From Brevundimonas sp. (GTDB lineage Bacteria; Pseudomonadota; Alphaproteobacteria; Caulobacterales; Caulobacteraceae): a stretch of 64,000 nucleotides of DNA. Shown in pieces: positions 44,235 through 53,954 of the stretch (its first letter is position 1; each line of letters opens with the position of its first letter). The notes below the pieces were generated by a model. The model did no database searches, was not told the origin of the DNA, and worked only from the letters and a program-made list of their open reading frames with translations. The stretch lies in contig NZ_JAQSDK010000004.1 in NCBI RefSeq assembly GCF_029945885.1, positions 265,372 to 329,371 on the forward strand, read 5' to 3'. The position numbers were made by a program, and so were the translations under genes.

Positions 44235-45221
44235 GTGACCAACGATCTTCAGTCAGCATCCAGAACCCTGTGGCTGTCGCGGGCGACCGTGGGGGCCATC
44301 CTGCCCAACTGCCTCGATGAACCGGCCGAGGATCAGACCCGCATCTGGCTCGGCGACTATTTCCGGGCCGCCGAAGCCCGGACGGCGGCCTCGCTCGATG
44401 AGGCGCTGGGCCTGACTCCGCGCCCGCTGGTGCGCGGCACTACTGACTTCGTCCTCGCCCAGGCAGCCAGCGAGCCCACACTGGAACAGGCCATGCGTCG
44501 CACGGCCGAGGCCTACAACAAGCTTCACGGCGGAGCCTACAACCGGGTCCGCCGCATGAACGGTCTGCTGATCTACATCATCGACGACGCCCACTTCCCC
44601 TATTCTGACATGCCGTCCGCCGCGGTGAGCCTGATGCTCGAATGCGTGCTGATCCACCTTCACAGCTGCTTTTGCGCTCTCACCCACAGTGAATTGACGC
44701 CGTCCGTGGCCCATGTCGCCACACGGCGGGCCCCGGGTGAGGGGGACGGGGCCATGCGGCTGTGGCCGTGCGACGTGCGATGGGGCCGGCAGTGGTATGC
44801 CCTGGCCTATAGCGACAGGGTGGCCGCCGCACCGGTGGCCAGCGCGGGGCCGCGACCCTCGGCGGCGACCGTTCAGAGCCGGCTGATGCATCTGGTGGAG
44901 CGCCGCGAGGCCGAGCTGTCGCATGGGTCCGACCTGCCCGCCCTCGTCCGGGCCCTGCTGCGGCTGGATCCGGCCTGCGACCAGGCGTCGGCCGCGCGCC
45001 AACTGGGGTTGAGTCCGGCGACCCTGCGCCGGCAACTGGCGGCCGACGGCCTGCCGTTTCGACGACTGCGCGACGAGATCCTGAACGACCGTGCCCGCCT
45101 GGCCCTGCTGGGTACCGAACCGATCGCCGAGATTGCCGAGGCCCTGGGCTATTCCGATGGACGCAGCTTCGCCCGCGCCTTCAAACGCTGGAACGGCACC
45201 TCGCCGCGCCGGACCCGGTGA
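44235..45221 (+). CDS. AraC-family transcriptional regulator
   Basis: A 328-residue regulator. The N-terminal ~200 residues resemble the Arabinose_bd-like ligand domain of OruR/ArgR-type AraC proteins (LVRGTTDFVLAQAASEPTLEQAMRRTAEAYN). The C-terminal HTH_18 domain has two helix-turn-helix units (ASAARQLGLSPATLRRQLAADG and IAEIAEALGYSDGRSFARAFKRWNGTSPRRTR). The GTG at 44235 with GGAGG nine bases upstream is preferred; in-frame ATGs at 44211 and 44184 are alternatives. It lies 134 bases upstream of a TonB receptor and hydrolase pair on the same strand, which it probably controls. The inducer is unknown. Confidence 0.88.
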   Translation: MTNDLQSASRTLWLSRATVGAILPNCLDEPAEDQTRIWLGDYFRAAEARTAASLDEALGLTPRPLVRGTTDFVLAQAASEPTLEQAMRRTAEAYNKLHGGAYNRVRRMNGLLIYIIDDAHFPYSDMPSAAVSLMLECVLIHLHSCFCALTHSELTPSVAHVATRRAPGEGDGAMRLWPCDVRWGRQWYALAYSDRVAAAPVASAGPRPSAATVQSRLMHLVERREAELSHGSDLPALVRALLRLDPACDQASAARQLGLSPATLRRQLAADGLPFRRLRDEILNDRARLALLGTEPIAEIAEALGYSDGRSFARAFKRWNGTSPRRTR

Positions 45222-45355
45222 GCCTGTTCGGATCGCGCCGCAGTACTTGAGCGAAATTGTCCCTTGCGATGCGGCGCTTCCGTCATCGACAGCGGGCGGG
45301 CTGCCGACCTAGCTGGTTCCCAACGCGTCACAGAAGTCGCGATGGGGAGGTCGAG

Positions 45356-47587
45356 ATGAAATACCGGGCAATTCTGGCGGGCGCTTCGGCGATCGTTCTG
45401 TCGATGGCGACGGCCGTTCAGGCGCAGGCGCAGAACGTGACACCGCCGCAGCCGGAAGCCACCTATGGTGTGGGCGAGATCATCGTCACCGCGCGTCGCC
45501 AGTCGGAGCGGCTGCAGGACGTACCCTCGGCGGTGACCGCCTTCTCCAGCGAGACCCTTTATCGCAACCAGGCCCAGACCCTGGGTGACCTGCAGTCCCT
45601 GGTGCCGAACCTGTCGCTGCACGTCGGCGATGCATCGAACGCGGTGATCTATCTGCGCGGCATCGGCCAGATCGACTCGATCTCGTTCAACGATCCCGGC
45701 GTCGGCGTCTATCTGGATGACGTCTATCTGGGCCGGGTCCAGGGCTCGTTCCTCGAGGTGGTCGACCCCCAGCAGATCGAGGTTCTGCGCGGCCCCCAGG
45801 GCACGCTTTACGGTCGCAATACGATCGGCGGTGCCGTCAAATTCACCAGCGAAAAACCCAGCGCCACGCCCGAAGGCTATATCGAGGCGGCGATCGGCAG
45901 CTATGACGAGCGCCGGGTACGGGCGCGTCTGTCAGGACCGCTGGGCTCCGACCAGCTGCTGGGCTCTATCGCCCTCGCGTCGTCCAGCCGCGACGGTTAC
46001 ACGACCAATCTCAATGACGGACAGAGCGACGGTGACAAGAATCTGATCGCCGGCCGGGCCACCCTCCTGTACCAGCCGACCGATCAGTTTTCCGCCAATC
46101 TGACGTTCGACGCGTCGCAGAGCCGTCCCGACCGGTCGCGGACCCCGCATCGGGAAACGCCGATCTATTCGATCAACACCGGGGCCATGCGACCGGTCAT
46201 CGCCGATCCCTATGCCGTCGACGTGACCTACAACGACCTCGAACGGCTGGACACTTCGGGCGTCGCCCTGACGCTGACCTATGACTCGGGTCCGCTCACG
46301 TTCAAATCCATCAGCGCCTACCGCGAGATGGAATATCGCACCCACCTGGATCTGGATGCCTCGCCCGACGAGTCGTTCGGCATCTATGATTTCGAGACCC
46401 AGGACCAGACCAGCCAGGAACTGCAGGTCCTCTATCACAGCGACCGGGTGTCGGCGGTCGGCGGCCTGTTCTATTTCCAGGAGAATGACACCACCTTCGG
46501 CGGGGCGGTTGCCCCGGACTTCTTCCTCGATCTCGGTTTCATCCTGCCCTTCCCGTTGAACTCGGCCGGCCTGCGCGTGTCGGACAATGAGAGCATCGCC
46601 GCCTATGGCCAGGTTGACTATGACCTGACGGACCGGGCCAGCCTGACGGTGGGCCTGCGCTATACCCACGAGACCAAATCCACCGACAACCGCGGTGAAT
46701 TCTTCCTGCCGGCGACGGCCGCGACCGCCGAGGATATGGAGCGTCTGTTCGGCCAGGGCCTCGGCTATGGGGCGAGCGGATACCAGGCCAAACAGAGCTG
46801 GGACTCGTTCACGCCCCGTATCGCGCTGAACTACAAGGTCTCGGATGATGTGCTGGCCTATGTCAGCGCCGCCCAGGGCTTTAAGAGCGGCGGCTTCAAC
46901 GGACGGATCACCACCGCTGCCCAGGGCTTCGAGCCCGAGACCCTGTGGAGCTATGAGGCCGGACTGAAGTCCGACCTGTTCGACGGTCGGGCGAGACTGA
47001 ACCTGGCCGCCTTCTTCCAGGACTATACCGACCTGCAGCTGAGCCGCTTCGCCGCCGATCCGATTACGGGGGATTTCACCTCGGTGTTCGACAATGCGGG
47101 CGGCGCGGAATTCTACGGGCTGGAGGCCGAGTTTTCGGCCCAGATGTCGGAGGCGCTGCGGTTCGACGGCAACCTCGCCTATCTGCACAGCGAATATACG
47201 GAATATATCGACCTCGGCGTGGACATCAGCGATCAACGCAAGCTGGTGAACGCCCCCGAGTGGAGCGGCCGGGCCGGCCTGACCTATGACCTGGCACTGG
47301 GCGGGCTGGGCGACCTGACCCTGTCCGGCGGTGCCGCCTATCGGTCGAAGACCTATCTGACCGTGTCCAGCAGCGAAATCCTGGCCCAGGACGCCTACTG
47401 GCTGTTCGACGCCTCGATCCTGTTCACGCCGCAGGATACCAACTGGACCGTCCTGCTGAGCGGCAAGAATCTCGGCGACGAAGCCTATATGGAACACGCC
47501 TTCGACCTGAGCGCCTCGCCGGGCGTGCAGATGGGCTATTACGGCGTACCGCGCACCGTTACCCTCGACGTGCGGTATCGCTTCTGA
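45356..47587 (+). CDS. TonB-dependent outer-membrane receptor
   Basis: A 743-residue receptor. The signal peptide ends at AVQAQAQ (about residue 25). The TonB box region EIIVTARRQSERLQDVPSAVTAFS and the plug motif VLRGPQGTLYGRNTIGGAVKFTSEKP are typical. The ~22-strand barrel ends with VTLDVRYRF, the terminal Phe expected for BAM-dependent insertion. SD GGGGAGG lies upstream of ATG 45356, which was chosen over an in-frame TTG/ATG at 45257. Its TGA overlaps the ATG of the next gene, an alpha/beta hydrolase, so the receptor and the enzyme that probably processes its ligand are translated together. Confidence 0.93.
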   Translation: MKYRAILAGASAIVLSMATAVQAQAQNVTPPQPEATYGVGEIIVTARRQSERLQDVPSAVTAFSSETLYRNQAQTLGDLQSLVPNLSLHVGDASNAVIYLRGIGQIDSISFNDPGVGVYLDDVYLGRVQGSFLEVVDPQQIEVLRGPQGTLYGRNTIGGAVKFTSEKPSATPEGYIEAAIGSYDERRVRARLSGPLGSDQLLGSIALASSSRDGYTTNLNDGQSDGDKNLIAGRATLLYQPTDQFSANLTFDASQSRPDRSRTPHRETPIYSINTGAMRPVIADPYAVDVTYNDLERLDTSGVALTLTYDSGPLTFKSISAYREMEYRTHLDLDASPDESFGIYDFETQDQTSQELQVLYHSDRVSAVGGLFYFQENDTTFGGAVAPDFFLDLGFILPFPLNSAGLRVSDNESIAAYGQVDYDLTDRASLTVGLRYTHETKSTDNRGEFFLPATAATAEDMERLFGQGLGYGASGYQAKQSWDSFTPRIALNYKVSDDVLAYVSAAQGFKSGGFNGRITTAAQGFEPETLWSYEAGLKSDLFDGRARLNLAAFFQDYTDLQLSRFAADPITGDFTSVFDNAGGAEFYGLEAEFSAQMSEALRFDGNLAYLHSEYTEYIDLGVDISDQRKLVNAPEWSGRAGLTYDLALGGLGDLTLSGGAAYRSKTYLTVSSSEILAQDAYWLFDASILFTPQDTNWTVLLSGKNLGDEAYMEHAFDLSASPGVQMGYYGVPRTVTLDVRYRF

Positions 47588-48528
47588 TGGCCTCCTCGGG
47601 GCTCGACCCGGAGGTTACGGCCCTGATGGCGCGGATGGGGGGCGATCTGGCCAGTGCGCCGATGGACCCCACCGTGGAGCAGCGACGCGAGCTGATGACT
47701 TGGATGTGCCACGCCTATGGACCGCCGATGGCGCGGGTCAAGGCGGCGCAGGACCGGTGGATCAGCACGCCCGCCGGCCCCCTGCGGTTGCGCATCTACT
47801 GGCCGCGTCGGTTCAGCCTGAGGCCGCCGGCTATGGTGCTGAACATCCACGGCGGCGGCTGGGTTCTGGGTGGGCCGGAGTCCTACGAACGGGTCTGTCG
47901 CGCCTATTGCGACCGGGGGGATGTGATTGTCGTCGATGTCGACTATCGCCGCGCGCCCGAGCACCGCTTTCCGGCCGCGATCGACGACTGTGAAGCCGCC
48001 CTGGCCTGGGTGGCCGCGAATGCCCGTACCCTGGGCGGCGACCCCAAACGGTTGATGGTCACCGGAGACAGCGCGGGCGGGGCGCTTGCGGCGGTGACCT
48101 GCCAGACGGCAAAGGTGCCGGTCCATCGCCTGGTTCTTCTCTATCCGGTGATGACGGCCGCCCCCGATGCACGGTTCGCCTCGCGGACAGAGCTGGGCGA
48201 CGGCCGGTATTTCCTGCGCGAGTTCGACATCAGGCGGGCCGAAGATGAGTATCTGGAGCAGGCTTCGCAGGGTGCGGATCCCCGCGTCTCGCCCCTGCTC
48301 GCCGCCGACGAAACGCTGCGAGGACATCCACCGACCCTGGTCGTCACCGCTGAATTCGACCCGTTGCGGGATGAAGGCCGCGCCTATGCCGATCGGCTGA
48401 AGGGGCTGGGCGTGCCGGTGGAGTATGTCTGCGTGCCCGGAACCATTCACGGGTTTGTCCTGTTTGCGGGGGTCCTGAAACGCGGGCAGACAGGGCTGAA
48501 CCGCATCGCGCGGGCCTTCAGGTCCTGA
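47587..48528 (+). CDS. alpha/beta hydrolase, HSL-type esterase
   Basis: A 313-residue hydrolase of the hormone-sensitive-lipase family. The oxyanion motif NIHGGGW, the nucleophile GDSAGG, the acid in EFDPLRDE and the base in TIHGF are all present and in the right order. No signal peptide is seen, so it acts in the cytosol. It starts on the last base of the receptor's stop codon (TGATG). This coupling suggests that an ester or acylated ligand imported through the receptor is hydrolysed inside the cell; the ligand is not known. Confidence 0.9.
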   Translation: MASSGLDPEVTALMARMGGDLASAPMDPTVEQRRELMTWMCHAYGPPMARVKAAQDRWISTPAGPLRLRIYWPRRFSLRPPAMVLNIHGGGWVLGGPESYERVCRAYCDRGDVIVVDVDYRRAPEHRFPAAIDDCEAALAWVAANARTLGGDPKRLMVTGDSAGGALAAVTCQTAKVPVHRLVLLYPVMTAAPDARFASRTELGDGRYFLREFDIRRAEDEYLEQASQGADPRVSPLLAADETLRGHPPTLVVTAEFDPLRDEGRAYADRLKGLGVPVEYVCVPGTIHGFVLFAGVLKRGQTGLNRIARAFRS

Positions 48529-48631
48529 TCTGAAGCCGGTCCCGGTCCGAACGCACCGGAAGCGCTTCACATCCGGCACCGTGCAGGCTAGACCGGCGTG
48601 CGCCCAGGAACCCGTGCGGTTTCGAGCCGGT

Positions 48632-48706
48632 GCGGCCGTAGTTCAGAGGTAGAACGTCAGCTTCCCAAGCTGAATGTCGTGGGTTCGATTCCCACCGGCC
48701 GCTCCA
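48632..48706 (+). tRNA. tRNA-Gly (anticodon CCC)
   Basis: A 75-base cloverleaf with acceptor GCGGCCG (48632-48638) and CGGCCGC (48696-48702), discriminator T and encoded CCA (48704-48706). The anticodon stem TCAGC/GCTGA holds loop TTCCCAA, giving anticodon CCC. The T-loop GTTCGATTC is canonical. I see no island or repeat attached to its 3' end within the window. Confidence 0.95.
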
Positions 48707-48792
48707 ACACCCCTTACACTTCGCCAGGTCTCCCGCCGTTCGCCGGACGCGGTGGGCCATCCGGCATGGTCTGATCCTGTTGTCGGGTCGGC

Positions 48793-50451
48793 TCAGTCGC
48801 GCGACCAGACCACCACCCCGTCGACCACGGTGAGCATCGCATGGCCGTGCGGAATCTCGGCGGCCGGCACGGTCATCAGGTCGATGTCGAAGGCGGTGAA
48901 GTCAGCGCGCTTGCCGACCTCGATCGTGCCCAGTTCGGCCTCGCGGAACGAGGCATAGGCCGGCCACAGGGTGAACATCTTCAGCGCCGTCTCACGCGAC
49001 ACCGCCTCCTGCGGCCGCCAGTCGGGGCCCTGGAAACCGTCGAGATCGCGGCGGGCCACGGCGGCGTAGAATTCGATCAGCGGATCGCCGCGTTCGACCG
49101 GGGCGTCGGACCCGCCGACGACGATCACCCCCATGTCGACCAGGCTATTCCAGGCGTAGGCCCCGTCCAGCCGCGCGTCGCCCAGCCGGGCACCGGCGAA
49201 ATGGAAGTCACCGATGGCATGGCTGGGCTGCATCGAGGCGATGATCGGCAGGTCGCGGAAGGCCGCATAGTCGGACGGCCGCAGGATCTGGGCATGTTCG
49301 ATCCGCCAGCGGGGATCCGCGACATCCCACTGATCAAGCGGCACCGCGCGCATGGCGGTGGCGTACCATTCAGTGACCTCATGGTTGCCGCGATCGCCGA
49401 TGGCGTGGGTGGCGATCTGGATGCCGGAGCGCAGCGCGGCCTCATAGACGGGCACGGCCGCCTCGCCGTCGATCTGCATCAGGCCGGTGGTCTCTGGTCG
49501 GTCGGCATACGGTTCGAACAGGGCCGCCCCGCGCGAGCCCAGCGCCCCGTCGGCATACATCTTGACCGCCCGGGTGATGACCCGTCCGTCCGCAACCGAG
49601 CGGGGGCCGGAGGCGAACAGGGCTGCGGCACCGTCGGGCGTCACGCTGTTGTAGACGCGGATCGACGCCTCGCCCGCTTCGGCCATCTCTTCCATCAGGG
49701 GCACGTCGTCCCAGGGCGCGCTCATGAAATGGATGCCGGTCCAGCCATAGCGGGCATAGACGGCAAAGCCGGCGCGATACCTGTCCCGTGCGGACACGGG
49801 ATTGTCTCCGATTTGGCTCCAGAAGCCCCCCAGCAGGTCCATGGCGGCATCGACCAGCAGGCCGGTGGGTTGGCCCGCCGCATCCTTCAGGATCTCGCCA
49901 CCCGGGGGCGCGACGGTCGAGGCATCGATTCCCGCCGCCGCCAGGGCGGAGGAGGAGATCACCGTCGCATGGCCATCGGCGCGCCACAGCGCCACCAGCC
50001 GCCCGGGCGCTGCCGCATCCAGATCGTGGCGCGTCAGGAACCGCCCCTCCGGCCAGCGGGTCTCGATCCAGCCCCGGCCGAGGATCGGTCCCTCGGGATG
50101 GGCCTCCGCCCAGGCTTTCAGCCGCGCCATGGCCTCATCGACCGATGCCGAGCCCTCGAGGTTCAGCTCCATCTCGCGCGCGCCGATGCCGTCCAGATGG
50201 GCGTGGCCGTCGGTAAAGCCGGGAAACAGGGTCGCGCCCGCCAGGTCGATGTCGGTCAGGCCGGTGGCGTCCGGCGCGTCGGCGGCCCGTCCGGCGAAGA
50301 CGATCCGGCCATCGCGCACCTGGACCAGTTCGGCCCGGGGCATGGCCTCGACCCCGGTATAGATCGGTCCGCCGTGGATCTGCAGATTCTGGGCCATGGC
50401 CGGGACGGCTGCACCGGCGAGGAGCAGGGCGAGGGCGGTCACTCTCAGCAT
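48793..50451 (-). CDS. exported amidohydrolase, YtcJ-like
   Basis: A 552-residue metal-dependent hydrolase. The signal peptide MLRVTALALLLAGAAVPAMAQ is followed by the metal-binding FTDGHAHLDG, a lysine in MYADGALGSRG, HAIGDRGNHE, RIEHAQIL and the final metal Asp in VVGGSDAPVERGDP. This is the YtcJ/amidohydrolase-3 layout. The substrate is not predictable; similar enzymes hydrolyse N-acyl amides or cyclic amides. Unlike most relatives it is predicted to act in the periplasm. It lies 79 bases upstream of nothing on its own strand except an M1 peptidase gene that reads towards it. Confidence 0.86.
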   Translation of the reverse strand: MLRVTALALLLAGAAVPAMAQNLQIHGGPIYTGVEAMPRAELVQVRDGRIVFAGRAADAPDATGLTDIDLAGATLFPGFTDGHAHLDGIGAREMELNLEGSASVDEAMARLKAWAEAHPEGPILGRGWIETRWPEGRFLTRHDLDAAAPGRLVALWRADGHATVISSSALAAAGIDASTVAPPGGEILKDAAGQPTGLLVDAAMDLLGGFWSQIGDNPVSARDRYRAGFAVYARYGWTGIHFMSAPWDDVPLMEEMAEAGEASIRVYNSVTPDGAAALFASGPRSVADGRVITRAVKMYADGALGSRGAALFEPYADRPETTGLMQIDGEAAVPVYEAALRSGIQIATHAIGDRGNHEVTEWYATAMRAVPLDQWDVADPRWRIEHAQILRPSDYAAFRDLPIIASMQPSHAIGDFHFAGARLGDARLDGAYAWNSLVDMGVIVVGGSDAPVERGDPLIEFYAAVARRDLDGFQGPDWRPQEAVSRETALKMFTLWPAYASFREAELGTIEVGKRADFTAFDIDLMTVPAAEIPHGHAMLTVVDGVVVWSRD

Positions 50452-50530
50452 CGAACGAATCCTTGGTTCAGGACGGACAGGGTGCGGACGGGCGCGCGGA
50501 CGTCGCGCGCCCGTCCGTGGAGGTATGAGC

Positions 50531-52489
50531 CTACTGGCCCGTCGGAACGCCGACGAGCGCGTCGACCGAACCCGAGGTTACCGGATGATAGCCGGGCCGG
50601 GCCCGGGCGTAGATCCGGGTGGCGATCGGCCGGCCCCAGTCACCCTCGGCCCAGAGGCTGGTGAACAGGGGCATCACGAATTTGCGTCGGCCCTGGCTGG
50701 TCAGGAAATGCTCCAGCGTCGGCACCGCCGGCTGGTAGCGATGGGCCACGGCGATCTGCAGCCAGCCGAACAGGACCTCGGCATTGCCTTCGTCGCGCAG
50801 CTTCAGGGTCGATTCCAGATCGGCCAGCTGCGGGGGGGTCAGCCAGTCGGTTCCGGCGCGCAGTCCGGTCGGACGCCAGGCGAGGAAATGCTGGCGTTCC
50901 TGGGTCGACCAGCCGGACCACGGAATGGCCGAGGCCGGTCCCTTGTCGGCGAAGAAGGCCTTGGCGGCGGTGTCGACCGTCGTCAGGGCTGTCGAGACCG
51001 GCGCGATGGCGTTCGACGGCAGTCCGGGCTGATAGACCCAGTTGTCGAGCTGCAGCCGAGTCTCGAGGGCGGCGTCGCCCTTGACCAGGTGGGTGCGGAT
51101 GTCGGTCAGGAACTGGGCCGAAGACATCGGACGGAAGGCGTTGCGCTCGAAATAGCCCTTGAGCCAGACGTCGAAGGCGTCGCGGCCGACGATGCGCTCG
51201 ACGGTGCGCAGGAAGGCGGCCCCCTTCTCATAGGGGATATCATTGAGACCGTCGTCCGGGTCACGCCCGGTCAGATCGACGTGCATCCGGGTATCAGCGG
51301 CGGGCATCGTCTTCAGGCTGGACTGCAGGTCGTTCCAGCCCAGGACCTGAAGCATCAGGGCCCGGTCACGCCCATAGACCGACTCCATGATGCGGTTCTC
51401 GAAATAGGTGGTGAAGCCCTCGTTGAGCCAGATGTCCGACCAGGTGGAGTTGGTCACCAGATTGCCGGACCAGCTGTGCGCCAGCTCATGGGCCACGAGG
51501 GAGACCAGCGACTTGTCACCCGCCACCACCGTCGGGGTGGCGAAGGTCAGGCGCGGGTTTTCCATGCCGCCGAACGGGAAGGACGGCGGCAGGATCAGCA
51601 GGTCGTAGCGGCCCCAGCGATAGGGGCCGTACAGGGCCTCGGCCGCATCGACCATCTGGCCGACTTCGGAGAATTCGGCCTTGGCCGCGTCCAGACGGCT
51701 GGGTTCGGTCCAGACGCCGGTGCGGCTGCCTTCGCTGGCGAAGGCAAGGTCGCCGACCGCCAGGGCGATCAGATAGGGCGGCACCGGATTGGTCATGCGG
51801 AAGCTGAAGCTGTGTTGGCCGGTGCCGGCGGCCTTGCCGTCCGGAGTCAGCATCTCGGCGCTCATCACCGCCTTCAGGGCGTCCGGCACGGTGATCTTCG
51901 CGGAATAGGTCTGGCGGATGCCGGGGCTGTCCTGGGTCGGGATCCAGGTGCGGGTCAGGATCGCCTGGCCCTGGCTGAACAGATAGGGCTGTTGCCCCCC
52001 GGCCGTCTGGGCCGGGGTCAGCCATTGCAGGGCCGCCGCGTCGGGGCGGGTCGCATAGCGGATGACGATCTTGCGCTGCTCACCGGCCTTGAAGGCGGGG
52101 AAGGTCACGGTCAGGGGCTGACCCATGACCGGGTCGATGGCCCCGAGCACGAACGGCAGGGCCGTTCCCGCCTCATCCGTGATGGCGCGGATGTCGAGGT
52201 TGCGCACGTCGAGGATGATCTGGGTGGCCCCGGGCTCGGCCGTGATGTCGAGCGTGGCCGTACCGGACAGGGTCTTGGTCGCGAAATCAGCCGTCAGGTC
52301 CAGGTCGACATTGCGGACGCGGGCGATCTCGGGCCGGGCGAAGGAATGGATGTCACGGACATACTGGATCGGGGCCGTGGCCGAGGCCGGCAGGGGCGGC
52401 ATGTCGGACTTGCCGCCGGGCTGGCCGCAGGCTGCGAGGACGGCGGAAAGGGCCAGGGCGGACACCAGTCCGGTCAGTTTGCGGTTCAT
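50531..52489 (-). CDS. M1-family metallopeptidase, LTA4-hydrolase-like lipoprotein
   Basis: A 652-residue zinc aminopeptidase. The signal peptide MNRKLTGLVSALALSAVLAAC has a lipobox (Cys21), so it is a lipoprotein. The exopeptidase motif GGMEN is at residues 307-311. The zinc site HELAHSWSGN...NEGF has His334, His338 and Glu357. The C-terminal helical domain resembles that of leukotriene A4 hydrolase and aminopeptidase B, which favours N-terminal basic or small residues. The ATG 52489 opens the signal peptide. It is upstream of the amidohydrolase gene on the same strand, 79 bases away, and may share its transcript. Confidence 0.92.
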   Translation of the reverse strand: MNRKLTGLVSALALSAVLAACGQPGGKSDMPPLPASATAPIQYVRDIHSFARPEIARVRNVDLDLTADFATKTLSGTATLDITAEPGATQIILDVRNLDIRAITDEAGTALPFVLGAIDPVMGQPLTVTFPAFKAGEQRKIVIRYATRPDAAALQWLTPAQTAGGQQPYLFSQGQAILTRTWIPTQDSPGIRQTYSAKITVPDALKAVMSAEMLTPDGKAAGTGQHSFSFRMTNPVPPYLIALAVGDLAFASEGSRTGVWTEPSRLDAAKAEFSEVGQMVDAAEALYGPYRWGRYDLLILPPSFPFGGMENPRLTFATPTVVAGDKSLVSLVAHELAHSWSGNLVTNSTWSDIWLNEGFTTYFENRIMESVYGRDRALMLQVLGWNDLQSSLKTMPAADTRMHVDLTGRDPDDGLNDIPYEKGAAFLRTVERIVGRDAFDVWLKGYFERNAFRPMSSAQFLTDIRTHLVKGDAALETRLQLDNWVYQPGLPSNAIAPVSTALTTVDTAAKAFFADKGPASAIPWSGWSTQERQHFLAWRPTGLRAGTDWLTPPQLADLESTLKLRDEGNAEVLFGWLQIAVAHRYQPAVPTLEHFLTSQGRRKFVMPLFTSLWAEGDWGRPIATRIYARARPGYHPVTSGSVDALVGVPTGQ

Positions 52490-52556
52490 TGAACGCTCCG
52501 TTGACGTGTTGGACGGGAGACAGCCCCCTCCGCCGGCAAAGATCAAGGGGCGCGTC

Positions 52557-53816
52557 TCAGGAGGTTGCGGGTCGGGCCGGGCTGTGCGCGCTGAAAAGCC
52601 GTCCCCGTTCGGCGAACAGGACGGCGGTCAGTGCCAGGATACCGCAGCCGGTCACGCCTAGGGCCAGGGGGGCCACCGATCCGTTGAACTGCTGCCCGAT
52701 CAGGAAGCCCAGGGTCGAGCCGGCCGTTGTCGAAATGAAGCCCTGGGCTGACGAGGCCGTGCCGGCGATATGACCCATGGGCTCCATCGCCATCGCGCCG
52801 AAATTGCCGGCGATCAGGCCGAAGCAGAACATGGTCAGCCCCTGCAGGATGGCAAAGGTCCAGATCGTCTCGTGCCCGCTCAGGGTCACGACCGAATGGG
52901 TGAGGCCGATGATGATGAACCCGAGCAGGGCGGTGTGCGAGATCAGGCGCGACCCGAGCCGTTCCACCAATCGGGCATTGAGCAGCGAGGCAATCGCAAC
53001 CCCGCCGGCCATCAGGCCGAAAAAGGTGGTGAACAGGGCCGGTTCGTCGAACACGTCGAAGAATATCTGTTGCGAGGAATTGATGAAGCCGAACAGGGAT
53101 CCGGTGATCGCCGTCATCGCCAGGGTGTAGCCCATCGAGCGCCGGTTGGTCAGGGCCTCGCGGAAGGCGGCGGCGATGCGATCGACCTTGATCGGCAGGC
53201 GGTCCTCGCGGTGCAAGGTTTCCGGCAGGCGGAGCGCGGCCCACAGGGTGAAGGCTCCGCCGGCCAGGGCCAGGACGCCGAAGATCCACGGCCAGGGGGC
53301 CACGTTCAGGATCAGCTGACCGAGCGTCGGGGCCAGGATGGGCACGCCGAGGAAGACGAGAAAGCTCAGCGACATGACGCGGGCCATGGTCCGGCCGCTG
53401 TAGCGGTCTCGCACGATCGACACCGCCAGCACCCGCATCGCCGCAGCCCCGACGCCGGTGCAGACCCGGGCCAGGATCAGGGCCTCGAAGGTCGGGGCGA
53501 AGGCGGCGATGACGCTGAACAGGACATAGAGGCTGAGCCCGACCATCAGGATCGGCTTGCGGCCGTAGCGGTCCGCCAGCGGGCCGTAGATGATCTGGGC
53601 CACGCCGAAGCCCAGCAGATAGGCGGTAATGACCCACTGGCGGCTGTTCTCCGTGACGACGCCCAGGGCCGTGCCGATGGCGGGCAGGGCGGGCAGCATC
53701 GCGTCGATGGCGAGGGCATTCAACGCCATCATCATGGCGATCAGGCAGACGAACTCGGGAAAGCCCGGCCCTTTCGGTCTGACGGCGACAGGCGGACGTT
53801 CGATCATCGCCTGCAT
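52557..53816 (-). CDS. multidrug efflux MFS transporter, Bcr/CflA family
   Basis: A 419-residue inner-membrane transporter with 12 predicted helices. The MFS motif A between helices 2 and 3 is YGPLADRYGRKPIL. The helix 4-5 region VCTGVGAAAMRVLAVSIVRDRYSG is characteristic of the Bcr/CflA drug:H+ antiporters. It probably exports toxic compounds. Start options are ATG 53816 or 53807; both leave a short cytosolic tail before helix 1. It is followed on the same strand by the M1 peptidase gene (68-base gap) and is divergent from arsC. Confidence 0.9.
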   Translation of the reverse strand: MQAMIERPPVAVRPKGPGFPEFVCLIAMMMALNALAIDAMLPALPAIGTALGVVTENSRQWVITAYLLGFGVAQIIYGPLADRYGRKPILMVGLSLYVLFSVIAAFAPTFEALILARVCTGVGAAAMRVLAVSIVRDRYSGRTMARVMSLSFLVFLGVPILAPTLGQLILNVAPWPWIFGVLALAGGAFTLWAALRLPETLHREDRLPIKVDRIAAAFREALTNRRSMGYTLAMTAITGSLFGFINSSQQIFFDVFDEPALFTTFFGLMAGGVAIASLLNARLVERLGSRLISHTALLGFIIIGLTHSVVTLSGHETIWTFAILQGLTMFCFGLIAGNFGAMAMEPMGHIAGTASSAQGFISTTAGSTLGFLIGQQFNGSVAPLALGVTGCGILALTAVLFAERGRLFSAHSPARPATS

Positions 53817-53954
53817 GTGCGCGCTACCGGATTGGACCGCAACCGCGAGGCCGGGATTTGATCGTGGCGTCACACGAGGTGATCGGCGGCGCGAGGACTG
53901 TTACGAGGCCGTACCGGCGATGCGCCGCCCGATCCGCCATTGCAGGAGCTGACC

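Noticed and set aside
48632..48706. tRNA-Gly as the end of another genomic island
   Set aside because: I found no repeat of its 3' end, no integrase and no change in composition beside it.
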